Notes under the pieces: model-generated
Seen by the model: only the letters and a program-made list of their open reading frames with translations
Databases searched by the model: none
Told to the model about the DNA's origin: nothing
Origin: Tolypocladium sp. Sup5 PDA-1
Taxonomy: Eukaryota > Ascomycota > Sordariomycetes > Hypocreales > Ophiocordycipitaceae
Length of the DNA stretch: 64,000 nucleotides
NCBI GenBank assembly: GCA_000750105.3
Contig: JPHH03000091.1
Coordinates: 1 to 64,000 of the forward strand
Direction of reading: 5' to 3'
In this document: piece by piece, positions 19,695 through 30,523 of the stretch
Layout: every line of letters begins with the position of its first letter
Position numbering within the stretch: the first letter of the stretch is position 1
Translations under genes and position numbers: made by a program

Positions 19695-20742
19695 CTCGGC
19701 TTCGTAAATTTACGCAAACCTGCAAGAGTCAGCGGTACGGCCTTTTATGTTGTGAATCGTTTCCAAAGTGTCCACTTGACAGTTTCGGGCTATTATTGAC
19801 CAGAACTGGACACAAAGAGACCTTCCTTTCACATGAGCACTAGCGCCAAGCTAAAAGCGCAGCGTTTGAGAAACCGGTCGCGGGCAAGATTTGTTGCCGG
19901 CAAGCTCAAAGCAACATTCTTTGATTCAGTGGTGTATGTAACTATACTGCAATATATCCTGCCCTCTTTCAGGGTTTATAAGAAACATGGCCAAGAAACT
20001 GATTGATCAACCGTTGGCATCAAACCGTCTAGGAGATTGCTTCCGGCGTGTGAGTGATGAGGCGTGGTGGATACGCCGTGGGGCTAGATTTGTAAGAGAC
20101 AGACCGAGCTTTAGAGAAGCATGTTTCAGCTCTGGCAACTGGACTGCCCCTAGCCCGTGGGCAGGGCTAGGGCCGTTGGGTCGCAGCTGCTATAACGGTC
20201 AGCACAGTGCTTTATTAGGGAGATATCTGTCGCAGATTACTTTGTGCCAGTAGGCTCCTCTACCTTCCACCAACGGATGTCAAGGCTCCAGGACTTTTTT
20301 AGGAGACGTAAACCCTTCTATAGACGAAAGGAACATGATAGAGAGATCGAGCTGTTGTATCGTGGGAAGTTGCATCATGTACATGATATTGTAGCATTGC
20401 TGCTCATTCCAGAGCCACACAGGTAACAGGAGTGATAGCACGGTGTCCATTAGTCGCCCCGGGCCTTTTGATAACAATAAGTCCATGTTTACCTAGCCAA
20501 CTCAGGAAGACGCCGGATTTTGAGTGAACCAGACCATAAGCTAGCTACCTTCGGACACAACTAAGGCAACTTGCGTGCTTCTCCTGCCTCTCGGACATAC
20601 GCCGTCTTGAACAATAGCATGATAGCTACAGAATTGATGCGGCGGCTACTGTATACTTGCATTACATATCACGAAGAGTGGGTTTAGGATGTAATTCTAT
20701 ATTGATCTATCGCATAGTGCCGGCATTTCCAAAAGCCCAACC
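19695..20742. other. intergenic, nothing recognised
   Basis: About 1 kb. Short frames at 19987-20253 and 20244-20426 have no protein-like composition. Includes a short palindromic CCCTAGCCCGTGGGCAGGGC near 20150. Probably holds the promoter of the BYS1-type gene. Confidence 0.35.
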
Positions 20743-21606
20743 TCACTGATGATGGAACGCCCAAATTCTTGTTTTTTCCCAGATTACTGGCTCCCCCCAG
20801 CATTTGAAAGCAATAAAATACACCTTGCTATTATCAGAGATCACAATCAACTCTGAAATGTCATCGGGGCCTTCGCCTTGCAAGGAAATGCTGCGAACCG
20901 TACCTTCGGAGCACGAGCCGTTCCCCGTATGTTCCCGGGCCCGCGACTGAAGGAGGGGAACATTGGCGAACAGCCCGGGCTTGTACTCTGGCTCGGTGGT
21001 CGCATAATACTCGCTTAAATTGAGCACGATATTAAGGTCCTTTAGCAACACATGGTAGATACTGTCCCCCCACGGCTCCGTCGGCTTGAGACACTCAAAG
21101 AACAGGTCTCGATGCGGAAATCCAGTTGGATGATGCGCCAATGGGGCAATGTGATCTCTTTTTACGAAACAAAGAACCAGGTACGCAATGTCGGGGTATT
21201 CAGCCGTGGTTTCTCGGTGCTGGATACGACCAAGAGTTCCATCTTCGCTGATCCTTTCTAGATCGTTGCCAACGAGGAGAGGGATTAAGCCCTCTTCCGA
21301 CATTTCATGCGACCAAGCCTTGCTCATAAAAATAGCGTCTGATATAACATCTTTCGTAAGTGGCTTGCTCTCAACATCAGTCATTTCGAAGTTGAAAGTC
21401 CGTGTTCGAGTTATCTCGGCAATTCTGCTGATTTCGTTGAGTACTATGGCTGCCAACCGAGTGGCTCTTATACTGAGTTCGTCCAATTGTCTCCATCTAG
21501 CGCTCATCTGGGCTCTGGGGGGTGGCCACATGGCACGGAAGCGACATGTAGCTATTCCAGCTAACTTCAGTGAGGGCTTGAGAAGGACGGATCTTAAGCA
21601 CCGCAC
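20743..21606 (-). CDS. hypothetical protein, up to 287 aa
   Basis: One frame on the minus strand from 21606 to 20743. The first 33 residues are basic and hydrophobic and may be a mitochondrial-type leader or untranslated; MSARWRQLDELSI near residue 34 is a reasonable alternative start. The body is protein-like throughout: DAIFMSKAWSHEMSEEGLIP, EYPDIAYLVLCFVKRDHI, PWGDSIYHVLLKDLNIVLN and a beta-rich end (ELIVISDNSKVYFIAFKCWG). No motif or family is recognised and no membrane segment is evident. Confidence 0.5.
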   Translation of the reverse strand: MRCLRSVLLKPSLKLAGIATCRFRAMWPPPRAQMSARWRQLDELSIRATRLAAIVLNEISRIAEITRTRTFNFEMTDVESKPLTKDVISDAIFMSKAWSHEMSEEGLIPLLVGNDLERISEDGTLGRIQHRETTAEYPDIAYLVLCFVKRDHIAPLAHHPTGFPHRDLFFECLKPTEPWGDSIYHVLLKDLNIVLNLSEYYATTEPEYKPGLFANVPLLQSRAREHTGNGSCSEGTVRSISLQGEGPDDISELIVISDNSKVYFIAFKCWGEPVIWEKTRIWAFHHQ

Positions 21607-22043
21607 TGCGATTTTCTGAAGGTCTCTGAGTACTATAGAGCGCAGCCCGTGCTACGCAGACCCTCTGACGAACGCTAAGGGTTGTGATTTTCTGCTACAC
21701 CAGCGGATAAAAAAGGTACAATGATCGGTCAAAAGACCGAGTCCCCTGGTACATCATGTGCGTAAGCCCTGACATACCCCGTGGGTAATTGCTTCGAGTC
21801 GGGCAAAATTAAACGTTGAACCTGTCGGCATGGTCAAAATATTGACAGTAACTTCTCGGTAGTTTCAGCACGGAAGGTACAGCCTGAGCAACCGAGTACC
21901 TACAGTATTGGTACATAAAGAGAAGAGTACAACGGCACGCCACTCAAGTGCCCGCATGGTAAATTGGCAGGCTGAAGCAGGAACTGCACTTTACGAAGAC
22001 AAAGGTTGGGAAAGGTGTATGTAGATTAGCAACAGTTGCCCTT
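21607..22043. other. intergenic, nothing recognised
   Basis: About 440 bases without coding signal, between divergently arranged hypothetical genes, so promoters of both may lie here. Confidence 0.3.
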
Positions 22044-22679
22044 TTGGCTCAGCTCAGCCGCCAGGCGTACAAACTATGTACATGTGTGGGGGAGGGGGGG
22101 CTTACTATGACACACTCATTGTCTATCAACTTCCGGCTGACTTTAGAAGCCGCATATACTGGAAGCCGGTTCCTCTATCAAAACAACTTTGATTCCCAAA
22201 GCCAGATCCCATCCACAGGAATAATGACGGGAGAGGAAATTTTATGTTCATCCAGCGTCCACAGGCCCCAGGGTGAGCAAAGGAAGAACGTTGGCGAAGT
22301 ATGGGGGTCATGGCCTGATGTTGGGAAGAAGTCGTACGTTGATATACCGAAAAACATTCTCCGCGGGACGCGTGCTGGACGCCGGACCTTCATCTCGCGT
22401 GACACCGATGAATGGATTCGATTTGTCCATAATTACAGAGCGAAGCAGTTAGAAGCTCGAAGCATTCGAAGAGAGAGCCAAGCCACAACTTTTGCAGCGG
22501 ATGTTGACAAAGCAGAGGCTCCGATTCAATTGGTCTCTTCATTTTTGACTACCCTCGCCGGTCAGGAGAACGCGTGTCTAGACGTAGTACATGAGAGCAA
22601 CTGGACCAAATACAGGGCTGAACAGAGGTTGAGTAAGTGTAAGCAGGAGACAATGGAGGCGTTATGGACTTTTTTGTAA
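22044..22679 (+). CDS. hypothetical protein, up to 211 aa
   Basis: A plus-strand frame of 211 codons ending in TAA. Residues 1-60 include a G-rich coding oddity (CVGEGGLTM) and look poor; the part from MTGEEILCSSS (residue 61) onward is more protein-like, with SYVDIPKNILRGTRAGRRTF and ISRDTDEWIRFVHNYRAKQL. No family recognised. An intron may separate the two parts. It ends about 240 bases before repeat copy C. Confidence 0.35.
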   Translation: MAQLSRQAYKLCTCVGEGGLTMTHSLSINFRLTLEAAYTGSRFLYQNNFDSQSQIPSTGIMTGEEILCSSSVHRPQGEQRKNVGEVWGSWPDVGKKSYVDIPKNILRGTRAGRRTFISRDTDEWIRFVHNYRAKQLEARSIRRESQATTFAADVDKAEAPIQLVSSFLTTLAGQENACLDVVHESNWTKYRAEQRLSKCKQETMEALWTFL

Positions 22680-22917
22680 TTTGCTAGGGGCAATATTGCA
22701 CGTCAATATGCCATCTTGGGCGATTGCGATCATATTCTTTATGATCAGTTGACTGCTGCTACTTACTGTGGTGAGAGGGAACCGTTCAGACGAAGGAAAT
22801 GTTATGAGCATCCCAGGCTTTTGCATCTCTAATCCTCGTCACCTTGTAATCCATGATACCTGTCTTCCCCGAGAAAGCCGTTGCAATAAAGGGGCTTGTC
22901 AACGGCGAAACGCATAA

Positions 22918-23940
22918 ACTAGAGCGCCATTGAGGAAGGGTAAGCGTTGTCAGTATCGACGGCGGCCCTTCTGGAGCGTCGCTCGTCTTCAAAGCTGCTC
23001 TGGGGTTCATTCGACTTCACAATTGACCGAGGTTCCAAACGCCATAATTGACGTTAATCACAGACTCGCCTTCTGCCCTCCGCCGACGGACGCAGTTGAA
23101 AGGTCCAGAAAGCGTGGTTATACACAGCGTCGCTGTTAGATCTACCACGGCGGCTGCTCATCACACACCCGTTAGTCAACATCGGCCTATCACAAACCTG
23201 CTGCTCATTCCATCACCGCGCACTTTCTCCCGCTCACGGTTCTGTGGACATTGTTCTCGAATTGGGAATCCGACCTAGCTCTACAGCTGGTGGCCGGGCT
23301 TAGCCTCAAGCTCTGACCCGAGTAGAGGAAACACTGTATAGCTGTTGTTACTACATGCCAACTTTGAACGCCCCAGACAACAAGGGTCCAGGCGCTCAAC
23401 AAGGCTTGCTAAGAAGCGAGGGCTTGCTGAGCAGGCGAATCCAACAGCCGACCGCAATGCGCCAGTGGAGGAAGGAGTGCCAGATGACAGCACCATACGA
23501 GAAGCGCCGCCAAGACCAGGGGACCGCATCACGCCAGAAAAGAAGGCAGAGGACATTGGCTCCAATGTGGTCTATGGCTACATTATGCAGCCTGGGAGGA
23601 CGAGGGTTGGCAGCCACAGGTAGACTACACCGAAGGATAGACCCTACGGCCACTCGAGAAGATGCAACTGTATTCCGTGCTGAGCATGCACCCTTCGTCT
23701 CAAAACTGAAGATCTGCTCAGGCACGATTGTCGAAAGAAGTCGCAAGAAACTAGCCTACCCACGAAGGCGTACTTTGCGACTCTCAGAACGAATTCATCA
23801 GCGAACAGATAGTGTAAACACTCATATGATAGGTAGTCTTATGGTCGATGGCTTTGGTCACGCGACGAACTGTCGTATGCTATGAATGAATGTGGGCTTC
23901 TCGGCACGTAAACTATCATTGTGGCCGAGTATAAACATTT
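22918..23940 (-). repeat. dispersed repeat copy C, inverted relative to A and B
   Basis: Reverse complement of the same family. It runs from the right-end landmark CGCCATTGAGGAAGGGTAAG (22929) to the left-end landmark near 23935 (AACATTTTTTGGTTGC). It carries about 150 bp near its right end that copy B lacks but copy A partly keeps. On the plus strand the remnant frame at 23345-23623 shows SRRSTRLAKKRGLAEQANPT and APPRPGDRITPEKKAE, clearly the same protein as in copy B. A further frame shows FRAEHAPFVSKLKICSGT. Copies differ by many substitutions and small indels, so the insertions are old. Confidence 0.65.
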
Positions 23941-24339
23941 TTTGGTTGCTTGATCTGTGTGGATATCACCTCCTCTTTGAGTCCTCCAGCGTGCCGAAGG
24001 ACTTGGAAGGGGGGATTTAAGAGTATGCGTCATATCTTGCTTCCTACTTAAAACCTTGCCCTGTCTCTGTGCTGACATCCACCCGGTCGTCCTTTAGGCC
24101 CATCGTCCCCATCACGCTGGGTGACAGAATTCACCCGGCATTGCGCCTACACCCCCGGATGGGTCTGGGGGATGCGTTCCGGAAGGTTGGTTCAGATATG
24201 CCCCCCCTGTTCAGCATTGCGCGTCGTGGCGGGTTGAACCACGACGACGGACTCTCGACTCACCCAGAAACCCACGACGAATTTCAGTCATGTTCCCTGC
24301 CCAACAGTATTTAGGGGCATAACAGAGAAGCCTTTTTGT
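23941..24339. other. intergenic, nothing recognised
   Basis: Nearly 400 bases between repeat copy C and the 3' end of the monooxygenase gene. A GC-rich open frame at 24069-24314 has no recognisable motif. Confidence 0.3.
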
Positions 24340-26435
24340 TTAAACCGCTTTGGAAATGGCACGTATCTGACCGCGCGGCTTTCGCTCCGTTTCAGGGACA
24401 GTCCACCGGCAGTGAAGCGCTTGCCCGAGGTTCAAGGCAGTAGCATAGAGGAATATTATCAGGCTTAATGACCCGAAAATCGTAATTGGAAGAACTGAAA
24501 CGGCAAAATGGCCTGTGGATGGCCAGTCAGTATATGTTTGGGGTACCGTTATGGGGATTTTATACCAAAAATCAGCGGTCGCCTCGTAATTGTTTCCCAA
24601 AACTCCTCCGAAACAATCAAATCGCGCGCTCCACGCCATTGCCACGGCCCCTGGAGGCGGAATTTGGTGTTGAAATGCGCACCAAATGCCCAAATGATGG
24701 GTAGACGCCATGCTCTGAGATCGCTTTTCATGAAGCTCAGGATGTCCAAAAGCCCTGGCGCCGAGTTCATGTCGAGAGCAAGTTGGTAAACATAACTTTC
24801 GTGGTCGACGCCATAGTTAATCCTGGAGCCGGGGGGACACATGAGCCGGTAATGTAGCTCATCCTGAGGATTGAGATTTCGTGGTATTTTGTGGCATGCA
24901 AGTAGATTGAGGATCCACAGCTGAGCTTGCATCTCAGCTAAGGGAGGAATGGCACCGAATGATGGTCTGACAAAACCAATGAAGCCTATCGTAGGGTCAT
25001 CGCGCTTCCATACGCCACGGACATCGGTGTCGTTCGGTACCGGATATTTTCGACCGGCTTGACCCGGGCGAGATGTAAGGAAAGGGAAAGTCTGCTCGTA
25101 ACCGGTACAGAGGATGACGACATCGGGTTTTATCTTTTCGTCCTTCATTCGATCGAATTCGGGGCGTCCGTTGTTCTTGAAATGTGCAACGCCGTCGGAA
25201 TCTATCATTTCCGGCCATGGGGCCAAGTCAACCTGTTTGCCATGGGTATCGGTTACAGGTCTTTGGACAAGGGCTGATCTCAGTGCATATAGCCATAGGC
25301 CCCATCCGGGGTGACTTGGGCGATATGGTAGGCTGATGTAGGGGCATATTTTCTCGGATTTGTTGAAGAATACTTTGAATTTTGAGCCACTAATCAAGTA
25401 GAAACAAGACATACGGAGTTGGCTTACTCTTAGACGGATGATGGCGTTCAGGGCTGATCGCGCCGATCCATTGATCCATCCCTGCCGTGGTACCGGAAGA
25501 TATCCAGAGCAGTGCTTTGACGTAATAATGGTAGTACTCCCAGAGTATCATGGAATTGCGAAGGATGGGGTGGGCGTAAGTAGTATCAAATAAATTTGCT
25601 CGGCTGACATCGATCGGTATGCCTGGCTCAATGGGGTCTTGCTTCCTGCCGAGAGCCGGAAGCAAAACTGGGCCGGGATTTCGCTTCAAGGACTCCGTGT
25701 TAGGGCTGCTTTCTGAGGAAAGAAGCGAAATCACGTACCTTGGGCGCGAAGTGGCAGCCGTCCCTGTGACACATTATGACTCGTCTCGTTGGCGATGTAA
25801 CAGCCAAATATGCCACGTCCGCACCGGTCTCGCCGCTGCCAACAACCAGGACAGTCTTGTCAACTCCAAACTGCTTTCGCTGCTTGAACATAGAAGAATG
25901 AAGGACCTCAGGTACCTTGTCGATTCCACTAATGTGCGGTATATTCGGCTCCACATGTAAGCCCGAGCATACAGCAACAGCATCGCATTCCCACTGAAGT
26001 CGTGTTTGCCTGCCATTGGTTGCGTATGTGATGACATGGCCACCGCCATGTCGTCGAGTCACAGACAGCACTCGTGTATGGAGCATTATGCGAGGCCACA
26101 AGCTGAATTGTGTGCAGTAGTCCTGCAGGTATTGAACGTATTGTTCTGCGCTGAGGAAATCTTCGCGACCAGCGTGTCTGAAGTCCGAGAAGGTTGTAAG
26201 CTGCTTCGAAGACACCAGCTGATGCCAGCGTCAGATGTATCCAATCGGCATTTTTCAAGCTGGAACTGACCTCCGCATCTTCATATGAGCGTGCAGCAAA
26301 TGTGCCACCAATTTGGGGTTGGTACTCGAAAAGTCGGGCGTCGACGGATTCGCAAAGCAAACTCTGATGCGCCATGACCAGGTACTTTAAGGTCACGATG
26401 CCCGATGGACCTCCTCCAATCACTGCAACTCTCAT
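24340..26435 (-). CDS. FMO-like flavin-dependent monooxygenase with C-terminal membrane helix
   Basis: Five exons on the minus strand: 26435-26271, 26218-25739, 25683-25428, 25372-24566, 24512-24340. Introns are 52-55 nt, all GT-AG; branch-like CTGAC or CTAAC is visible in three of the four. The product is about 626 residues. The N-terminus has the FAD motif VAVIGGGPSGIVTLKYL; EYQPQIGGTF follows. After intron 1 comes LVSSKQLTTFSDFR, typical of fungal dimethylaniline-monooxygenase-like proteins. The NADPH motif is VLVVGSGETGADVAYLA. Motif VVILCTGYEQTFPF is the late FMO signature. The last exon encodes a hydrophobic helix (VLPITIFGSLSLIIFLYA), suggesting membrane attachment. All breaks between frames fit good introns, so the gene looks intact. 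Substrate is unknown; relatives oxygenate N or S atoms or act as Baeyer-Villiger enzymes. Confidence 0.82.
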
Positions 26436-27244
26436 TTTGTAGGTTTAGCAAGACTGTTTCGAGAATACCCGTAAAGAGGTGCGTGAGATCACTTGGAGGT
26501 GAGTGCTGACACCAATGAGGTATATCTATGTACCTCGCGGAAACTGATAGGTGCTGACTGGCAGATCCCCGGAAGTCCCAATCTACCTCTAATGAATGTG
26601 GACTTATCTAATTCTGCGACTACTTGTGGCTTTCAATCTTGCAAGTCTAATCAGAGGGTAAGTGCCCAATTGTGTTCTATTGCACGCTGTGGCGAGCAAT
26701 CCTATGTCGTCGTCTGGGAGGTAAGGGCGTAACTACACTATGTACATCCAATGAAAGGCTTTTGGCTTTACATTGTTTATCGAGTACCGGTTCGGTGTAC
26801 CTATATTGCAAAACGAACAGAACGCTACGCGCCGTTAGTTGCCGATAACATATATGCACTCCCTCTGGGATAGGCAGAGTCATGCTGCTTTGTGGTCAAT
26901 TCATTCTTGTCCAAATACTGCCATCGCGTCTTGAGATCAGAGCGAAATGAGATACCCGTCTCCGCCCTCCCATTCGTTGCTGCGAAATCCATCCCTGTTA
27001 AATGCCCGGGTTTCCGCCTTCTACGGAGAACCTTCTACGGAGAACTGACCCGACCTCGACCCCGACCCCGTTGGGGTTGGCAAGGTTAGTGATACCTATT
27101 TCCTTGCGAACTACCTCCCACTGAGCTCAAAAGTTTAGTGCAGCATCTCGACTCCCCATCCAGTCAGGTAATATCTTAACCACCTACGTCCCCGCACTCA
27201 ATAGAGGCGGCCCTCAAATTCCTCCGATGTCAAGATCTCGCCGG
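26436..27244. other. intergenic, short direct repeats
   Basis: About 800 bases upstream of the monooxygenase, so probably its promoter in part. Near 27020 there is a 14-bp direct duplication (CTTCTACGGAGAAC type, twice) followed by a CGACCTCGACCCCGACCCCG stretch. No gene is seen. Confidence 0.35.
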
Positions 27245-28341
27245 CTAGAACCCTCCCCATGTCGGTCCGCCGATGTCTTGACAATTCTTGCGAATCCGCG
27301 TTACGGCCCTGAGAAAAGCCACGGGGCTCCTCTCGAACCGGCAGGACGGATTCTCCAAAGTCTTCCCCGCAAAGCCGTCCGCGGCAACTTTCTCGTCACC
27401 ACTCTTGTACGAAAGCCCCCAAAAGCGGCATAGAGCGGAGTTTTCGTCGTACGATTTGAGCCACAGTTGCCCGGCAAACATACTCAATTGGGCTACCAGA
27501 GACTGGAAGCGGCCCAGCTTGAAGGCGGCGAGGGCACGGCGTCAAGTAACAGATGTTCGATTGACGGAAATGTGAGGTTTATTCGGTACAGATGAATTGA
27601 GACCCTAGCGCTGTTGACCAAGTCTGCATACAGAGAGTTCACCTCCCAGGGACTCATGACGACAAAAGACATTGGCGTGGACTGCTCGACGGGATTTGTC
27701 CTTCCGACGGCGATCCACTGTACCGGTCTCTGGTACAAATCGGAAACATAGTCGTGGTCGCGAAGCACGGTGGTCGAAAAGTCCCGTGTGACATAGAACC
27801 CCTCCAGTGAAAACCGGCGAGGCTGGAAGAAAGCCGCCGCGCTGGAGTCCTCGAACGCCGCAAAAGCAGGCAGAAAAGCGCCCCCCACCTGGCTTAGGTG
27901 GCCCGTAAGTACGAGTATCCTGACGGCTTGATCGAGCGAGTTGTTAGCGGGGTTCCGAGGAGGGGGCTTTCCGTTTTGTCGTTCCTCTTCGACCTCCGGG
28001 GCAAGTTCCCGCTATTTTTCCTCTTGCAACTCGGTTGTGTCCAAAGACAAGACGTTGTGGTCCTCACACCTCTGCCGAATGGTGGGAAGCTCTTCCTGAC
28101 GGGAGACGATTTGAGAATCCGCGAGCGCCTTGAGGAGAACCTGGCTCAAGCCTTCTTCCCTGGGCCCGTACCGCTGCCTGAACGTCTGAGCCTCGTTCTC
28201 CAAATACCGGTCAACATAATCACAGCCCTCCGCGATTTGGCACGCCGACTTATTGGCGACCATCTCACTCCAGATGACCTCCTGCCGCTGGTCTCCAAAT
28301 GGCCCCCCGCCCCTACTCCCGGAGGCCCAACCCGTCGACAA
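27245..28341 (-). pseudogene. C-terminal relic of a DUF3638/DUF3645-type giant protein
   Basis: On the minus strand from 28341 the frame reads QEVIWSEMVANKSACQIAEG, QRYGPREEG, LPTIRQRCEDHNVLS and LQEEK, then one in-frame TAG (about 28012), then RELAPEVEEERQ, FLPAFAAFEDSSAAAFFQPR, VLRDHDYVSDLYQRPVQWI and a stop near 27493. A frame change leads to MFAGQLWLKSYDENSALCRF and AADGF, ending near 27245. This order matches, as I recall it, the last 350-400 residues of the roughly 3,000-residue fungal DUF3638 proteins, whose role is unclear (often annotated as ubiquitin hydrolase-like or P-loop). The rest of the protein is absent. The opposite-strand frame at 27898-28340 is only its shadow. Confidence 0.55.
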
Positions 28342-28344
28342 AGC

Positions 28345-29372
28345 CCCTTACCCATGGTTATCCTTGCGTCTCTACCGAGCAAAGAGCCTAACGTCAAGCG
28401 AACAGATATAAGTAACTGGTGCCCCGGCAGGAGCGTGCTCCTAGAGACCAATCTCTGGCTGAAGGACTTTGCTCAGGTGCACAAGAGCGACGGAGTGCGG
28501 GCTGCGATTCAGAGCCTTGCCGGAATTTACATCTACGACTATCAGCCCATAGATGCGATTCGCAAGAGGGTCAACGACAGATTTTACGATGCCGAGTCAC
28601 GACTGAGTCGGTTGCCAACGACGGGTCAGAACAAATCCCAGTCGAACGAACTCATTACTATTGCGGTCACCTTGTCGGTGCAAGACGTAAGTGGTTTCAC
28701 GCCGCGTGTTCGGGGATTTATTTGGCCAACACGGGGCTGCCTGTAGTCCATTGATAGAACTAATACGCCCCTTTAATCCTAGATCGTCTTAACGGAACGC
28801 TGATTGAAGAAGCCCCAAGACCCCCGTTGGCTCTTGGGGTTCAAGCAAGGGGAGATGTTCCTCCAAAAAACTGACCGGGGTTTACGGTTTTGGAAGCGCT
28901 CAAATGCTCAACCATCCTCCCTCCGCATCTCTCAGTCCATCATTGTCGGCCCTGCTATGATTTTGGCGCAAGCAATGATGAGGCTCCCCGCCCCAGATTC
29001 CTTCAACCCGGAACACGAGGCTTCTCGGTTTGGCTGGCTGCTCTATGGGACGGAGCAGGACATGTACCAGATCCACGGCGGCTGCGGGTTTTCCCAAAAG
29101 CTCCTCCATATGATGAGCCAGATCACGTACTGTGCAGCACGATTGCAGCAAGATCCAGAAAACATTGTCGTGCCCATGACGGCGCAATACCTGCTGCAGG
29201 AGACGGACCAGATGAGGTAGTGGAGAGCGAGTCCAAGGACTGGGAGACAGCGAAAGCCGGACCGTCGGTGACCGAATGGGTGCGGTCGGTTCCAGATGGC
29301 TGTATCATCAGGTCACCTGCTGAGATGACCGATGTGACTGCGGAGGCTTGGAGGCTGACGGCCATCGTCTAC
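28345..29372 (+). pseudogene. Fungal_trans_2 (DUF3468) transcription-factor relic
   Basis: Plus-strand pieces read CPGRSVLLETNLWLKDFAQV, SDGVRAAIQSLAGIYIYDY, then SNELITIAVTLSVQD. A GTAAGT intron starts at 28687 and ends near CCTAG (28790). Downstream the same frame has IVLTER, a TGA, then KKPQDPRWLLGFKQGEMFLQ, EASRFGWLLYGTEQDMYQIH and MMSQITYCAARLQQ, a TAG after LLQETDQMR, and a frame shift before SKDWETAKAGPSVTEWVRSV. These are consecutive parts of the regulatory domain of zinc-cluster factors. The Zn2Cys6 N-terminus is missing. The TGA (for CGA) and TAG (for CAG) both fit C-to-T changes. An acceptor after the TGA could bypass the first stop, but not the second. Confidence 0.6.
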
Positions 29373-29430
29373 CTACAATGCCGCGTCTTGAGATGGGCAT
29401 CGCCCCGCCCTCTCATGGGGAGGCTACCAC

Positions 29431-29758
29431 TTGGACGAGCTGCCAACAGCGAAGGGCGCGAACGGGTGTCCCGCAGATGAGGTTGGGCAGTCACTACGAT
29501 CAATCCATGCCCATGGGGTTGCGCACGGGGACGTGCGAAAAAAAAAGTGCTGTTCAATCCCGAAACCGGGATGCCCAAGATCATCGAATTGGAGGCCGCT
29601 TCGCTTCCAGCGCGAACACGGCATCCGCTGGTTTCACTGATGCCTAACAAGCGACCTCGAGTGCAAGAGGCGATGGACACCAAGAAGACCACAGGCCGTT
29701 CGGTATCCTGGGCTTGGGGATTACCATTCCTGAGGAGACGAGGCAGTGAGGAGAAATA
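29431..29758 (+). pseudogene. kinase-like protein C-terminal relic
   Basis: The frame from 29431 gives LRSIHAHGVAHGDVR, the catalytic-loop region of a fungal kinase-like family (HGDVRxxN type). An A-rich run at 29537-29545 then breaks the frame. The next frame continues with LFNPETGMPKIIELEAASLP, MPNKRPRVQEAMDTKKTTGR and a stop at 29758. The order fits the tail of proteins that pair HGDVRxENVLF with NKR...MDxKK. The N-lobe is absent. It follows the transcription-factor relic with no gap, so this stretch is a mosaic of dead gene ends. Confidence 0.5.
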
Positions 29759-30180
29759 ATAACTCCACGAGACTCTTCGATCGATCCGTACGTCAGCTCA
29801 AGAACAATGAGAGGCTGGATGTCGCTGGCGAGGAGCATTGCCAGCGCAAGAGTGGACAGCATGCATGCCTGGTGAAGTAGCACATGCCGCAGCCGTGGTC
29901 CGAGGGCGAGCCTGACCATCCTAACAAGGGTAATGTGTATCAGAAGAGCGGCGTTAGACGACTGGTGCATCTCAATTGGCGGTAGCAATAGCGAAAGCAA
30001 AGGTAGCAACTCGTTTAATATGGAAAGTAGCATCGATGCCTGTCGTCCGGGGTTCGCGCTGGATTTGTGTATCCGAAGACGAACTATAACGAAGAGCATA
30101 GACCTGATGATGACGACGGCCTGCACAGAGCCAATACTTGCGGAGTGGACCGCCTCTTTCATCCTTCCAGAGCTGGCCAT
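29644..30180 (-). CDS. possible hydrophobic protein, doubtful
   Basis: A minus-strand frame of 178 codons, rich in Leu, Ile and Ser with two or three hydrophobic stretches (ASMLLSILNELLPLLSLLLP and ACMLSTLALAMLLASDI). Its last 40 residues overlap the kinase relic on the other strand, and alternative frames are open nearby (29972-30211). A GTAAGT...CAG pair lies just upstream (about 30249-30212), so an exon junction is possible. No family is recognised; it may be another relic or chance. Confidence 0.2.
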   Translation of the reverse strand: MASSGRMKEAVHSASIGSVQAVVIIRSMLFVIVRLRIHKSSANPGRQASMLLSILNELLPLLSLLLPPIEMHQSSNAALLIHITLVRMVRLALGPRLRHVLLHQACMLSTLALAMLLASDIQPLIVLELTYGSIEESRGVIISPHCLVSSGMVIPKPRIPNGLWSSWCPSPLALEVAC

Positions 30181-30523
30181 ACCATGTCAAACAGCTTCCG
30201 ACGAAGGTCATCTGACCAACAGGTTCACAGGACTTGCCGTGAGGACTTACGTTGGGTCATAGGACTCGCTGATCACCAAGCCCCCGGCAGCACCAATGTT
30301 AATAGCCCTGCTTGCTGACCGGGGCAGCCGGGGAAGCATATGACTTGCACCTCGGCCATGATGTTGCTCCGCCCTCTGAGTTTACTTCGTACGGCCAAAT
30401 TCACCCAAACACCAACAACATCACAACCAAACTCGCGAAAAAAACACCTGCACGAATAGTACATTCCTTCACACTTCATGGTATTTCACGCAGTTCTGTT
30501 TTAGCTATTGTCTGCGGCCAATA

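Noticed and set aside
24069..24314. GC-rich 81-codon plus frame
   Set aside because: Short, Pro/Arg-rich, without motif, and next to a repeat.
27898..28344. Start of the long plus-strand frame as the N-terminus of the transcription factor
   Set aside because: The minus strand here encodes recognisable DUF3638 sequence; the plus frame before about 28345 is its shadow and has no zinc cluster.
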